Both the position numbers and the translations under genes were made by a program. A stretch of 64,000 nt of DNA from QHXW01 sp963847515 (GTDB taxonomy: Bacteria > Acidobacteriota > Terriglobia > Bryobacterales > Bryobacteraceae). The DNA is taken from the NCBI GenBank assembly GCA_963847515.1, contig CAWKAA010000007.1:868001-932000 (forward strand), read 5' to 3'. Shown here in pieces: positions 57,350-64,000 of this stretch. Below the pieces are notes generated by a model. The model was not told the origin of the DNA. It saw nothing but the letters and a program-made list of their open reading frames with translations, and searched no databases. The first letter of the stretch is position 1; the number at the start of each line of letters is the position of its first letter.

Positions 57350-57394
57350 GGTGGCGCAGACTTTAGTCTGCGAGGGCTTTCAGCATCCTGCTAG
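57350..57394. repeat. Dispersed repeat, right copy of inverted pair
   Basis: A 45-base inverted partner of 56610-56656, beginning GGTGGCGCAGACT and ending CATCCTGCTAG. Its core CAGACTTTAGTCTG is a near-perfect dyad, so the RNA or single strand would fold. The two copies flank the hypothetical gene at 56471-57205, resembling a REP/REPIN-like arrangement or the ends of a small non-autonomous element. Confidence 0.85.
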
Positions 57395-57624
57395 GGCGAA
57401 CTTGCGAATCTCTATGCAAACAAGGCCGTCGAACTTGAGGCGGCGAGGCCCGGATCGTGAATAGACGCAAAATTCGCTACCCAATTGCACCTGAGGGCGT
57501 GTAAGCCACAGAACACAAACGTGGACGTTCCAGTCCGTTTGAGAAATTTCACCTTGGTCCCACTACCGCGAAATTGAGCGTTTTCAATCACCAGACGGCT
57601 ACTAGAACAATAAGGAATTCTCAA

Positions 57625-57648
57625 GACTTTCTTAACGACTTCTTAATG
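57625..57648 (+). promoter_or_regulatory. Direct-repeat element upstream of the kdp cluster
   Basis: GACTTTCTTAAC is followed directly by GACTTCTTAATG; the CTTAA words are 11 bases apart, one helical turn, the spacing used by OmpR/PhoB/KdpE-type regulators. It is 25 bases upstream of the USP-like gene that opens the kdp cluster. A related sequence occurs at 63133-63151 before the porin-like gene. Confidence 0.5.
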
Positions 57649-57672
57649 CCTATCCGCCTACGCTGAGTTTGC

Positions 57673-58155
57673 ATGGCCGATAAGTCGAAGACCCAGGCGC
57701 CGGATCAGTTCGTTTTGCCGGTGGACGAGGCCAGTTTTTGCAAGCGCGCAAAGCTGCGGAGCACCGACGGCGAGCTTCGCGTTTTCGTGCCCTACACGTC
57801 TGTCGAATTAACAAAAGCGGCTCTGACGGCGGCAACGGTGCTCGTCAGAAACCTCGATTTGCATATCACGCTATTCGCCGTCCAGATAGTGCCCTTTCCG
57901 CTCCCTCTGGAGCGATCCGCCGTGGCGCTCAATTTCCTGGAGCAGAGGCTATTGGTGATCGCCGGCGAGATTGAAACCGCAGTCGATGCGCAGTTGATAT
58001 TCTCTCGAGATTTGGATTTCGGCATGCAGCGAGTTCTCCCGCCCAACTCACTGGTGGTCGTGGCCACGAAAAAGAGCTGGTGGCCTACTTCAGAAGCGAA
58101 ACTGGCGCGGTCGCTCGCGCGAGCCGGTCATAGTGTCGCGCTACTGGTAGTTTGA
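57673..58155 (+). CDS. Universal-stress-protein-like gene preceding kdp
   Basis: 160 residues, no signal peptide. The pattern LRVFVPYTSVELTKAALTAATVLVRNLDLHITLFAVQIVPFPLPLERSAVALNFLEQRL and SLVVVATKKSWWPTSEAKLARSLARAGHSVALLVV follows the alpha/beta nucleotide-binding fold of universal stress proteins: beta1-alpha1 then a long loop then beta5. The typical G-2x-G-9x-G(S/T) ATP-binding motif of the family is not present, so ATP binding is doubtful. It starts the kdp cluster and shares its likely promoter. A regulatory role towards potassium uptake is inference. Confidence 0.65.
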   Translation: MADKSKTQAPDQFVLPVDEASFCKRAKLRSTDGELRVFVPYTSVELTKAALTAATVLVRNLDLHITLFAVQIVPFPLPLERSAVALNFLEQRLLVIAGEIETAVDAQLIFSRDLDFGMQRVLPPNSLVVVATKKSWWPTSEAKLARSLARAGHSVALLVV

Positions 58156-58164
58156 GAGGATCGA

Positions 58165-58251
58165 ATGATGCTGGATCTGATGTTCGTCTCAATCGCAGTG
58201 CTCTTTTTCGCGGTCAGCTGGGCCTATGTTCGTGGCTGCGACCGTCTATAA
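58165..58251 (+). CDS. Short membrane peptide between USP-like gene and kdpF
   Basis: 28 residues: two initiating Met codons, then LDLMFVSIAVLFFAVSWAYV, a single membrane span, ending RGCDRL. It lies 9 bases after the USP-like stop and 10 bases before kdpF. Similar one-TM micropeptides ending in an Arg-Gly-Cys segment accompany kdp operons in some bacteria; I recall the pattern but cannot verify it here. Its compact spacing suggests it is translated. Confidence 0.6.
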   Translation: MMLDLMFVSIAVLFFAVSWAYVRGCDRL

Positions 58252-58261
58252 GGGGAGTTCA

Positions 58262-58345
58262 ATGGACTATCTGATTGCAGGCATCATCTCGCTGGGGCTG
58301 GCGGTGTACCTCGTGTACGCGCTGTTACGTCCCGAGCGTTTCTGA
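58262..58345 (+). CDS. kdpF: KdpF subunit of the K+-transporting ATPase
   Basis: 27 residues: MDYLIAGIISLGLAVYLVYALL and a short PERF tail, one transmembrane helix, typical of KdpF, which stabilises the KdpFABC complex. GGGGAG stands about 4-8 bases before the ATG. The gene is immediately followed by kdpA (12 bases). Confidence 0.9.
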   Translation: MDYLIAGIISLGLAVYLVYALLRPERF

Positions 58346-58357
58346 CCGGAGGGTTCT

Positions 58358-60172
58358 GTGACTCCTAACGGACTTCTACAGATTGGCGTATTTTTCCTGG
58401 CGGTGCTCGCGCTGACGAAACCGCTGGGAGGGTTCATGGCGCGCGTGTTTGAGGGGGAGCGAACCTGGTTGCACGCGGTGTTGCGGCCGTTGGAGCGCTT
58501 GATCTACAGGCTTTGCGGCATCCAAGAAGATCAGGAGCAGCGCTGGACCGGATACGCCGCCTCTCTCCTCATGTTCAGTGTGGTCAGCCTGCTGCTTACA
58601 TATCTGATCCAACGCATCCAAGGCCTCTTGCCGTTTAATCCACAGGGATTCGGAACGGCGCATGCCGCGCAGGGAGCGACGGCGATGACGCCGGACCTGG
58701 CGTTCAACACGGCCGTCAGCTTCACCACCAACACGAACTGGCAGGCCTACACGCCGGAAACCACCATGAGCTATGTAACGCAAATGGTGGGACTCGCCAC
58801 GCACAATTTCTTTTCCGCGGCCGCCGGCATGGCGATCGCAATTGCTCTGATTCGCGGCTTTGCCCGCCATACCAGCGAAAAGATCGGCAATTTCTGGGTC
58901 GACATGACGCGGGCCACCGTGTACGTCTTGTTGCCGCTGTCCATAGTAATCGCCCTCCTGTTCGTATCGCAGGGCGTGATCCAGAATCTCAGCCCTTACT
59001 CAAAGGCAGTCACCCTCGAGGGCGGCGCACAACTCATCGCTCAAGGACCAGTCGCATCGCAGGAAGCCATTAAGATGCTCGGCACCAACGGCGGCGGATT
59101 CTTCAACGCCAACTCCGCGCATCCATTCGAAAACCCTACACCTCTCTCGAATTTCATCCAATTGCTCTCCATTTTCGTTATCCCGGCTGGCCTCACCTAC
59201 ACCTTCGGAAAGATGGTGAAGGACACGCGACAGGGTTGGGCCATATTCGCGGCTATGAGCATTTTGTTCTTGGCCGGCGTGTTCGTGGCATACCCTGCAG
59301 AGCAATCCGGAAATCCGATCCTGAGTTCCCTTGGTATTGAGAGCCACGCCACGGCAAGCCAGCCCGGTGGAAACATGGAGGGCAAAGAAGTTCGCTTCGG
59401 TATCGCGAATTCAGCCCTATTCGCAACCGTGACCACCGATGCAAGCTGCGGCGCAGTCAACAGCATGCACGATAGTTACACGCCACTAGGCGGGCTAGTG
59501 CCGCTGGTGAACATCGAATTAGGTGAAGTGGTGTTCGGCGGCGTGGGCGCAGGGATCTACGGAATGCTAATGTTCGCCATCCTCACCGTCTTTATTGCGG
59601 GCCTAATGGTCGGTCGCACGCCCGAGTATCTGGGCAAGAAAATCGAGCAGAAGGAAGTCAAGATGGTGATGCTGGCCGTGCTGGTGCTGGCCGGGAGCAT
59701 TCTGCTGTTCTCGGGCACCGGCGCGGTGATTCAGTTCGCCAAGAATAGCTGGATGAATCCACCGGGGCCGGCGACCGCAAATCTGGGGAACAGCGGCCCT
59801 CACGGTCTTTCGGAAATTTTGTACGCCTACACCAGCGCAACCGGAAACAACGGCAGCGCGTTTGGCGGCATTAGTCCCAACACACCCTGGTACAACCTCA
59901 CCATGGGAATGGCCATGCTGATTGGCCGATTTCTGATGATCATTCCATTGCTGGCTGTGGCCGGCAGCCTGGCGCGGAAAAAAGTTGTGACGGCCTCGGC
60001 CGGCACGCTGCCCACGAACGGCGCTCTCTTCGTCGGGTTGCTGGTTGGGGTGGTGGTGATCGTAGGCGCATTAACCTTTTTCCCGGCACTCACGCTCGGC
60101 CCGGTGGTGGAACATTTTCTGATGAGGCAGCACCGGCTCTTCTCCTTGCTCTTGTTCCCGGTTTGGAGTTAA
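58358..60172 (+). CDS. kdpA: KdpA, K+-binding/translocating subunit of the Kdp ATPase
   Basis: 604 residues from a GTG. It has the four-loop K+-channel architecture: loop 1 FNTAVSFTTNTNWQAY, loop 2 MLGTNGGGFFNANSAHPFENP, loop 3 VTTDASCGAVNSMHD and loop 4 ATGNNGSAFGG supply the selectivity-filter residues. About ten TM segments are visible. The C-terminus ends HFLMRQHRLFSLLLFPVWS, slightly longer than usual, which does not affect the fold. The subunit works in high-affinity potassium uptake with KdpB and KdpC. Only 3 bases separate its stop from kdpB. Confidence 0.97.
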   Translation: MTPNGLLQIGVFFLAVLALTKPLGGFMARVFEGERTWLHAVLRPLERLIYRLCGIQEDQEQRWTGYAASLLMFSVVSLLLTYLIQRIQGLLPFNPQGFGTAHAAQGATAMTPDLAFNTAVSFTTNTNWQAYTPETTMSYVTQMVGLATHNFFSAAAGMAIAIALIRGFARHTSEKIGNFWVDMTRATVYVLLPLSIVIALLFVSQGVIQNLSPYSKAVTLEGGAQLIAQGPVASQEAIKMLGTNGGGFFNANSAHPFENPTPLSNFIQLLSIFVIPAGLTYTFGKMVKDTRQGWAIFAAMSILFLAGVFVAYPAEQSGNPILSSLGIESHATASQPGGNMEGKEVRFGIANSALFATVTTDASCGAVNSMHDSYTPLGGLVPLVNIELGEVVFGGVGAGIYGMLMFAILTVFIAGLMVGRTPEYLGKKIEQKEVKMVMLAVLVLAGSILLFSGTGAVIQFAKNSWMNPPGPATANLGNSGPHGLSEILYAYTSATGNNGSAFGGISPNTPWYNLTMGMAMLIGRFLMIIPLLAVAGSLARKKVVTASAGTLPTNGALFVGLLVGVVVIVGALTFFPALTLGPVVEHFLMRQHRLFSLLLFPVWS

Positions 60173-60175
60173 AAC

Positions 60176-62275
60176 ATGCTCGTGGAAACTCAAAACCCGA
60201 CGGTCAATATTCTCCCGACGAAGCGGCGCCGCGCGCGGCCGCTTTTTGATCCACCTATCGTCAAGCGGGCCGTGCGGGACTCGTTCGTCAAGTTGAACCC
60301 AGTCACCATGATGAAGAACCCGGTCATGTTCGTGGTGGAAGTGGGAGCCGCGCTGACTACGGTGCTGGTGTTCCGCGATTGGAGAGCCGCTGCACCCGAT
60401 CTCGGCTTTACTTTTCAGATCACGCTATGGCTGTGGTTCACGGTGTTGTTCGCCAACTTCGCGGAAGCCATGGCGGAAGGCCGTGGAAAAGCGCAGGCCG
60501 ACACCCTTCGCAAGACCAAGACCGAAACCGTAGGCCACTGCATGAAAATCGGCGGCAAGATTGAAAATGTGGCCGCTAGCCAGCTCCGCCAGGGCGACAT
60601 CGTCCTGTGCGACCCCAATGACATCATTCCTGGCGATGGCGACGTGATTGAGGGCATCGCCAGCGTGGATGAATCCGCCATTACCGGGGAAAGCGCTCCG
60701 GTAATCCGCGAATCCGGCGGCGACCGCAGCGCTGTTACCGGCGGGACCAAAGTGCTCTCCGATCAGATCAAGGTTCGTATCACGTCGAATCCGGGCGAGA
60801 CGTTCCTGGATCGCATGATCGCTCTCGTGGAAGGCGCGCAGCGGCAGAAAACGCCCAACGAAATCGCACTCAATATCGTGATTGCGGGACTGACGCTGGT
60901 GTTCCTCTTGGCGGTGGTCACACTGCCGCCGTTCGCTCAGTACAGCGTGACGGCAACCGGCGCAGGCAAGGTGCCCAGTATCACAGTGCTGATTTCGCTG
61001 CTGGTATGCCTGATCCCCACCACCATCGGCGGCCTGCTTTCGGCTATCGGCATCGCCGGTATGGACCGTGTGATGCAACACAACGTTCTGGCCATGAGCG
61101 GCAAGGCCGTAGAAGCTGCCGGCGACGTCAATACGCTGCTGCTGGATAAAACCGGGACTATTACCCTGGGCAACCGCCAGGCCGTGGAGTTTATTCCTGT
61201 AGACGGAGTCTCGCCCGCTGACTTGGCCGATGCGGCCCAGCTATCGAGCCTCGCCGACGAAACGCCCGAAGGCCGTTCCATCGTGGTACTGGCGAAAGAA
61301 AAATATCAATTGCGTGGCCGCGATGTTTCCGAGCATGAAGCGAAGTTCATTGCTTTCTCCGCGCAGACCCGGATGAGCGGGGTGGATTTGGATCACCGCA
61401 GCGTTCGCAAAGGCGCTACGGATGCGGTCATCGAATTCGCACGAGAGTTGGGCGGCATTGTGCCCGCACAGCTCACGGAGATCACAGATCACATTTCACG
61501 CTCGGGAGGGACGCCGTTAGTAGTGGCCGATGGCCCCAGAATCCTCGGCGTCATTCACTTGAAGGACGTCGTCAAGGGCGGCATGCACGAGCGCTTCGAT
61601 CAACTGCGCGCCATCGGCATTCGCACCGTCATGATTACAGGCGACAACCCGCTAACCGCCGCCGCCATCGCGGCCGAGGCCGGAGTGGATGATTTCCTGG
61701 CGCAGGCCACTCCCAAGCAGAAGATGGATCTCATCAAGAAGGAGCAGGCTGGGGGCCGTCTGGTGGCCATGACCGGCGACGGCACCAACGACGCGCCCGC
61801 CCTGGCGCAGGCTGACGTTGGCCTGGCGATGAACACCGGCACCATGGCAGCTAAAGAAGCCGGCAACATGGTCGATCTGGACAGCAATCCCACCAAGCTC
61901 ATCGAGGTTGTGGCCATCGGCAAGCAACTGCTCATGACCCGTGGCGCACTCACGACTTTTTCGATCGCCAATGACGTGGCCAAATATTTCGCAATTCTGC
62001 CGGCCATGTTTTCGGTGACGTATCCGGCCATCGCGGCATTAAACGTGATGCGCTTGCACAGCCCGGAGAGCGCCGTGCTGGCTGCCGTGATTTTCAACGC
62101 GCTCATCATCATCGCGCTCATCCCGCTGGCTCTGCGCGGTGTCGCGTACAAGCCCATGAGCGCGGCGGCGCTTTTGCGGCGCAACATATTGGTGTACGGA
62201 GTGGGCGGCATCATCGCGCCCTTCCCCGGTATCTGGATCATTGATGTTCTCCTGGGATGGCTTCACCTGGCATAA
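60176..62275 (+). CDS. kdpB: KdpB, catalytic P-type ATPase subunit
   Basis: 699 residues. P-type hallmarks in order: ITGESAPVIRESGGD (A-domain), LLDKTGTITLGN with the phosphorylated Asp, the nucleotide domain (KGATDAVIEFA with the Lys of the ATP pocket), MTGDGTNDAPALAQADVGLAMNTGTMAAKEAGNMVDLDS hinge, and the closing TM helices. Length and motif order are those of KdpB. It hydrolyses ATP to drive K+ passage through KdpA. The gene lies between kdpA and kdpC in canonical order. Confidence 0.97.
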   Translation: MLVETQNPTVNILPTKRRRARPLFDPPIVKRAVRDSFVKLNPVTMMKNPVMFVVEVGAALTTVLVFRDWRAAAPDLGFTFQITLWLWFTVLFANFAEAMAEGRGKAQADTLRKTKTETVGHCMKIGGKIENVAASQLRQGDIVLCDPNDIIPGDGDVIEGIASVDESAITGESAPVIRESGGDRSAVTGGTKVLSDQIKVRITSNPGETFLDRMIALVEGAQRQKTPNEIALNIVIAGLTLVFLLAVVTLPPFAQYSVTATGAGKVPSITVLISLLVCLIPTTIGGLLSAIGIAGMDRVMQHNVLAMSGKAVEAAGDVNTLLLDKTGTITLGNRQAVEFIPVDGVSPADLADAAQLSSLADETPEGRSIVVLAKEKYQLRGRDVSEHEAKFIAFSAQTRMSGVDLDHRSVRKGATDAVIEFARELGGIVPAQLTEITDHISRSGGTPLVVADGPRILGVIHLKDVVKGGMHERFDQLRAIGIRTVMITGDNPLTAAAIAAEAGVDDFLAQATPKQKMDLIKKEQAGGRLVAMTGDGTNDAPALAQADVGLAMNTGTMAAKEAGNMVDLDSNPTKLIEVVAIGKQLLMTRGALTTFSIANDVAKYFAILPAMFSVTYPAIAALNVMRLHSPESAVLAAVIFNALIIIALIPLALRGVAYKPMSAAALLRRNILVYGVGGIIAPFPGIWIIDVLLGWLHLA

Positions 62276-62287
62276 AGGAGGAAGAAA

Positions 62288-62869
62288 ATGTTGGAACAAC
62301 TCTTGCCCGCCGTGCGAATCGTTCTGGTGCTTACTGTGCTGACCGGAATGCTCTATCCGGCCCTGGTCACCGGGATTGCGCAGGCTATTTTCCCCAAGCA
62401 AGCTAATGGCAGCCTGATTGAAGTCAATGGAAAAGTGATTGGCTCAGAGCTGCTCGGGCAGAAATTCTCGAAGCCGGAGTATTTCCAGGGACGGCCCTCG
62501 GCGGCCGGTGATGGCTACGACGCCGCGAATTCGGGAGCCTTTAATTTCGGACCAACCAACCAGAAGCTGGTTGACCGCATCAAGGCTGATGCAGAAAAAT
62601 TTCACAAAGAGAACCCGGAGTTCAGCGGCCCCATTCCCGCGGATCTGCTGACCGCATCCGCCAGCGGGCTCGATCCCCATCTCAGCCCTGCTTCGGCTGC
62701 GGCAGAGCTTCCGCGAGTGGCAAAAGCGCGGGGCGTCTCTCAAGCGCAGGTTCAGGAGTTGCTGGACCGGCATACGGAGTCACGTCAGCTTGGGTTCCTG
62801 GGCGAGCCGTGTGTGAACGTGCTGAAGCTCAACCTGGCGTTGGATTTGACGTATCCAATGAAACGCTGA
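62288..62869 (+). CDS. kdpC: KdpC subunit of the K+-transporting ATPase
   Basis: 193 residues. One N-terminal membrane anchor (VRIVLVLTVLTGMLYPALVTGIAQAIFP) is followed by the periplasmic KdpC domain: LLGQKFSKPEYFQGRPSAAGDGYDAANSGAFNFGPTN, PADLLTASASGLDPHLSPASAAAELPRVAKARG and RHTESRQLGFLGEPCVNVLKLNLAL. All conserved patches are present. AAAGGAGG before the ATG is a strong ribosome-binding site. The kdpDE sensor pair does not follow within the window. Confidence 0.96.
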   Translation: MLEQLLPAVRIVLVLTVLTGMLYPALVTGIAQAIFPKQANGSLIEVNGKVIGSELLGQKFSKPEYFQGRPSAAGDGYDAANSGAFNFGPTNQKLVDRIKADAEKFHKENPEFSGPIPADLLTASASGLDPHLSPASAAAELPRVAKARGVSQAQVQELLDRHTESRQLGFLGEPCVNVLKLNLALDLTYPMKR

Positions 62870-63175
62870 GAGCAGCACATAACACCTGGCTAAAACGGCT
62901 TGCCAGACGTCGTTGCGAAATGCCTTCGTTAACTCGTGCCGCTTCTATTAGCGAAGAAGCACTACCTCTGAAAGCAATTACATCTCCACTAACAATCTGG
63001 GCGCTCCAAGAGTAAGTTGCGGCTCGGATTCTGGCCTTAGGGCCTTCATTAGCACGGCTTAGCACTAGCGGATTGTCACGCATTCACAGTTGTTAATCGG
63101 ATCAGCCCAAAGGTGCAATGAAACCCTAAGAAACTTTTTATGACTTCTTAAGCCGACTTGATACATCCTACAAGA
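62870..63175. other. 306-base intergenic region with CTTAA-type element
   Basis: No gene is supported; the one minus-strand frame (62829-63083) overlaps kdpC and has no motif. Near the 3' end (63133-63151) lies ACTTTTTATGACTTCTTAA, similar to the direct repeat before the kdp cluster. Confidence 0.5.
63133..63151 (+). promoter_or_regulatory. Direct-repeat element before the porin-like gene
   Basis: ACTTTTTATGACTTCTTAA shares ACTTCTTAA and the 11-base periodicity with the element at 57625-57648. It lies 25 bases upstream of the downstream gene start, the same distance as the first copy from the USP-like gene. Confidence 0.45.
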
Positions 63176-64000
63176 ATGCTCGTTGTCAAAAAGCGTTTAG
63201 CTTACGTGTTGGCTTTCCTGGTATACAGCGGGATCGCGTTGGGAGGAGAACCAAATGTCGGAGACAAGTATGCATCCGGCGCCCTTCGCGGGGTGACACG
63301 GCGTCCTAATGGCCAGCCTTTGCCTCAAGCACAGGTTACTGTCCACAGTGTCGCGGAAAGTTCTGTTCTTACCGTCGTTAGCGGCAGCGACGGCGCATTC
63401 TTAGTCGCGAGCCTTAACCCGGGGCAATATCAAGTGAGCGCGAGGTCCGAAGGGTTCGCTACGTTGGTGACGGCCATCGTCACGGTGACGAATCACCAGA
63501 CTGCGCAAATGGATCTATCGCTTGCGAGGAGCGCTCCGGATACAGGAATGAGCCCTGCCGTTGCGAAAGCGCTTGAGGCCATGCAAAAGCGTATCGAACA
63601 GCTCGAATCGGAGTTAAAGAGCAGGAACAAACAAGAACGATCGGCCTCAGCGGAGCTTTCCACCAATGCCCCCGACGAGCCGTCGCGCACCCTTTTAGCC
63701 ACCATTGCGAAAGACCCGAGCGCGATCCCCGTTGTGCCAGGCACGCTCGCTAAACGGGATGAAAGGACAGTCGTCGCCTCCAACGCGCCGCTGCCGGCCC
63801 CATCGGCTATGGACCCCGCGCAAGCCGGTAAGGCCGCAGTAGCCCAGCCACGCACACCTGTGGCTCCGCCCGAGCACATCATCCCGGACGCCCTTCAAGC
63901 GCCCGAGACCACCTCCGGAGTCGACAACTTCACTCCATTCGCATACGGCGACTTTACCTGGCTCAACGGAAGCCCGCGCAACAAAGACACTGTGCTCGAT
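63176..64000 (+). CDS. Porin-like outer-membrane protein with carboxypeptidase-like domain (3' truncated)
   Basis: The frame from ATG 63176 is open to the window end, so 275 residues of a longer protein are seen. A signal peptide (LAYVLAFLVYSGIALGG) is followed by a carboxypeptidase regulatory-like domain (GALRGVTRRPNGQPLPQAQVTVHS, LVASLNPGQYQVSARSEGF), a short coiled coil (KALEAMQKRIEQLESELKS), a Pro/Ala-rich linker to about residue 245, and NFTPFAYGDFTWLNGSPRNKDT, which looks like the start of an outer-membrane barrel of the phosphate-porin-like kind. It could serve ion or nutrient passage linked to potassium starvation, suggested by the shared upstream element. Confidence 0.75.
   Translation, partial: MLVVKKRLAYVLAFLVYSGIALGGEPNVGDKYASGALRGVTRRPNGQPLPQAQVTVHSVAESSVLTVVSGSDGAFLVASLNPGQYQVSARSEGFATLVTAIVTVTNHQTAQMDLSLARSAPDTGMSPAVAKALEAMQKRIEQLESELKSRNKQERSASAELSTNAPDEPSRTLLATIAKDPSAIPVVPGTLAKRDERTVVASNAPLPAPSAMDPAQAGKAAVAQPRTPVAPPEHIIPDALQAPETTSGVDNFTPFAYGDFTWLNGSPRNKDTVLD

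Larger units (their letters stand above)
57206..57672. other. 467-base intergenic region before the kdp cluster
   Basis: It contains the right copy of the dispersed repeat and the CTTAA direct repeat before the USP-like gene. A plus-strand frame (57231-57464) translates the repeat and shows no domain, so no gene is called. Confidence 0.5.

Overview
The window is a GC-rich chromosomal segment from an Acidobacteriota bacterium, most likely a Solibacter/Bryobacter-type lineage. The evidence is family content: a DUF1501 gene paired with a planctomycete-type cytochrome/DUF1549/DUF1553 gene, Oar-like TonB receptors with carboxypeptidase-like N-terminal domains, an 811-residue ADOP-type ABC permease, GAF-GAF sigma-54 activators, and kdpFABC followed by a carboxypeptidase-like/porin gene. 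The placement is inference from families. I saw no rRNA, tRNA, CRISPR array, prophage or intact insertion sequence.

Layout. 1-9.6 kb is catabolic: a GH20-like hydrolase cut by the window edge, a GH39-like hydrolase, a CocE/NonD esterase and the DUF1501/PSD1 pair. 9.8-31.4 kb is a signalling and envelope island bounded by two outward-facing sigma-54 activator paralogues with nearly identical AAA+ and Fis modules. Inside lie three small STAS proteins without the usual phospho-acceptor serines, three LolA/RseB-like periplasmic proteins (one carries a cytoplasmic Cys/His domain and a membrane anchor), an RND efflux operon, an LLM oxidoreductase, a Clp-type ATPase, an ECF sigma factor, a sigma-region-4-like protein, an outer-membrane beta-barrel and a TPR protein. 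Sigma-54-like -24/-12 sequences and a recurring upstream element occur in front of several of these genes. 31.5-34.7 kb encodes a haem and ferredoxin-reductase redox operon that includes a five-module fusion protein. 35.4-39.3 kb has an ADOP permease and a secreted protein. 39.7-46.5 kb is metal homeostasis: a broken TonB receptor divergent from a DtxR/MntR regulator around a perfect 20-bp palindrome, then an RcnR-type repressor with a textbook operator and a P1B ATPase lacking the CPx proline. 46.7-57.2 kb holds a HExxE protein, a phosphatase, an FkbM methyltransferase, an intact TonB receptor, a LytS/LytTR pair and a repeat-flanked hypothetical gene. 57.6-64 kb is a kdp potassium-uptake operon with a USP-like gene in front and a porin-like gene behind. 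kdpDE is not in the window.

The best candidate for an undescribed system is the 24.7-31.4 kb block. It combines an ECF sigma factor, a phospho-null STAS protein, a region-4-like protein and an overlapping gene for a transmembrane protein with an anti-sigma-like Cys/His head and a periplasmic LolA/RseB-like domain, then a barrel protein, a TPR protein and a sigma-54 activator. It reads as an envelope-stress sensing circuit, but this is inferred from architecture alone.

Single-base frameshifts are unusually common between 12 and 44 kb: the RND adaptor, the Clp-like gene, the ECF sigma gene, the second sigma-54 activator, the DtxR gene, and about six in one TonB receptor. Several lie in short homopolymers, so sequencing error has to be separated from real gene decay.
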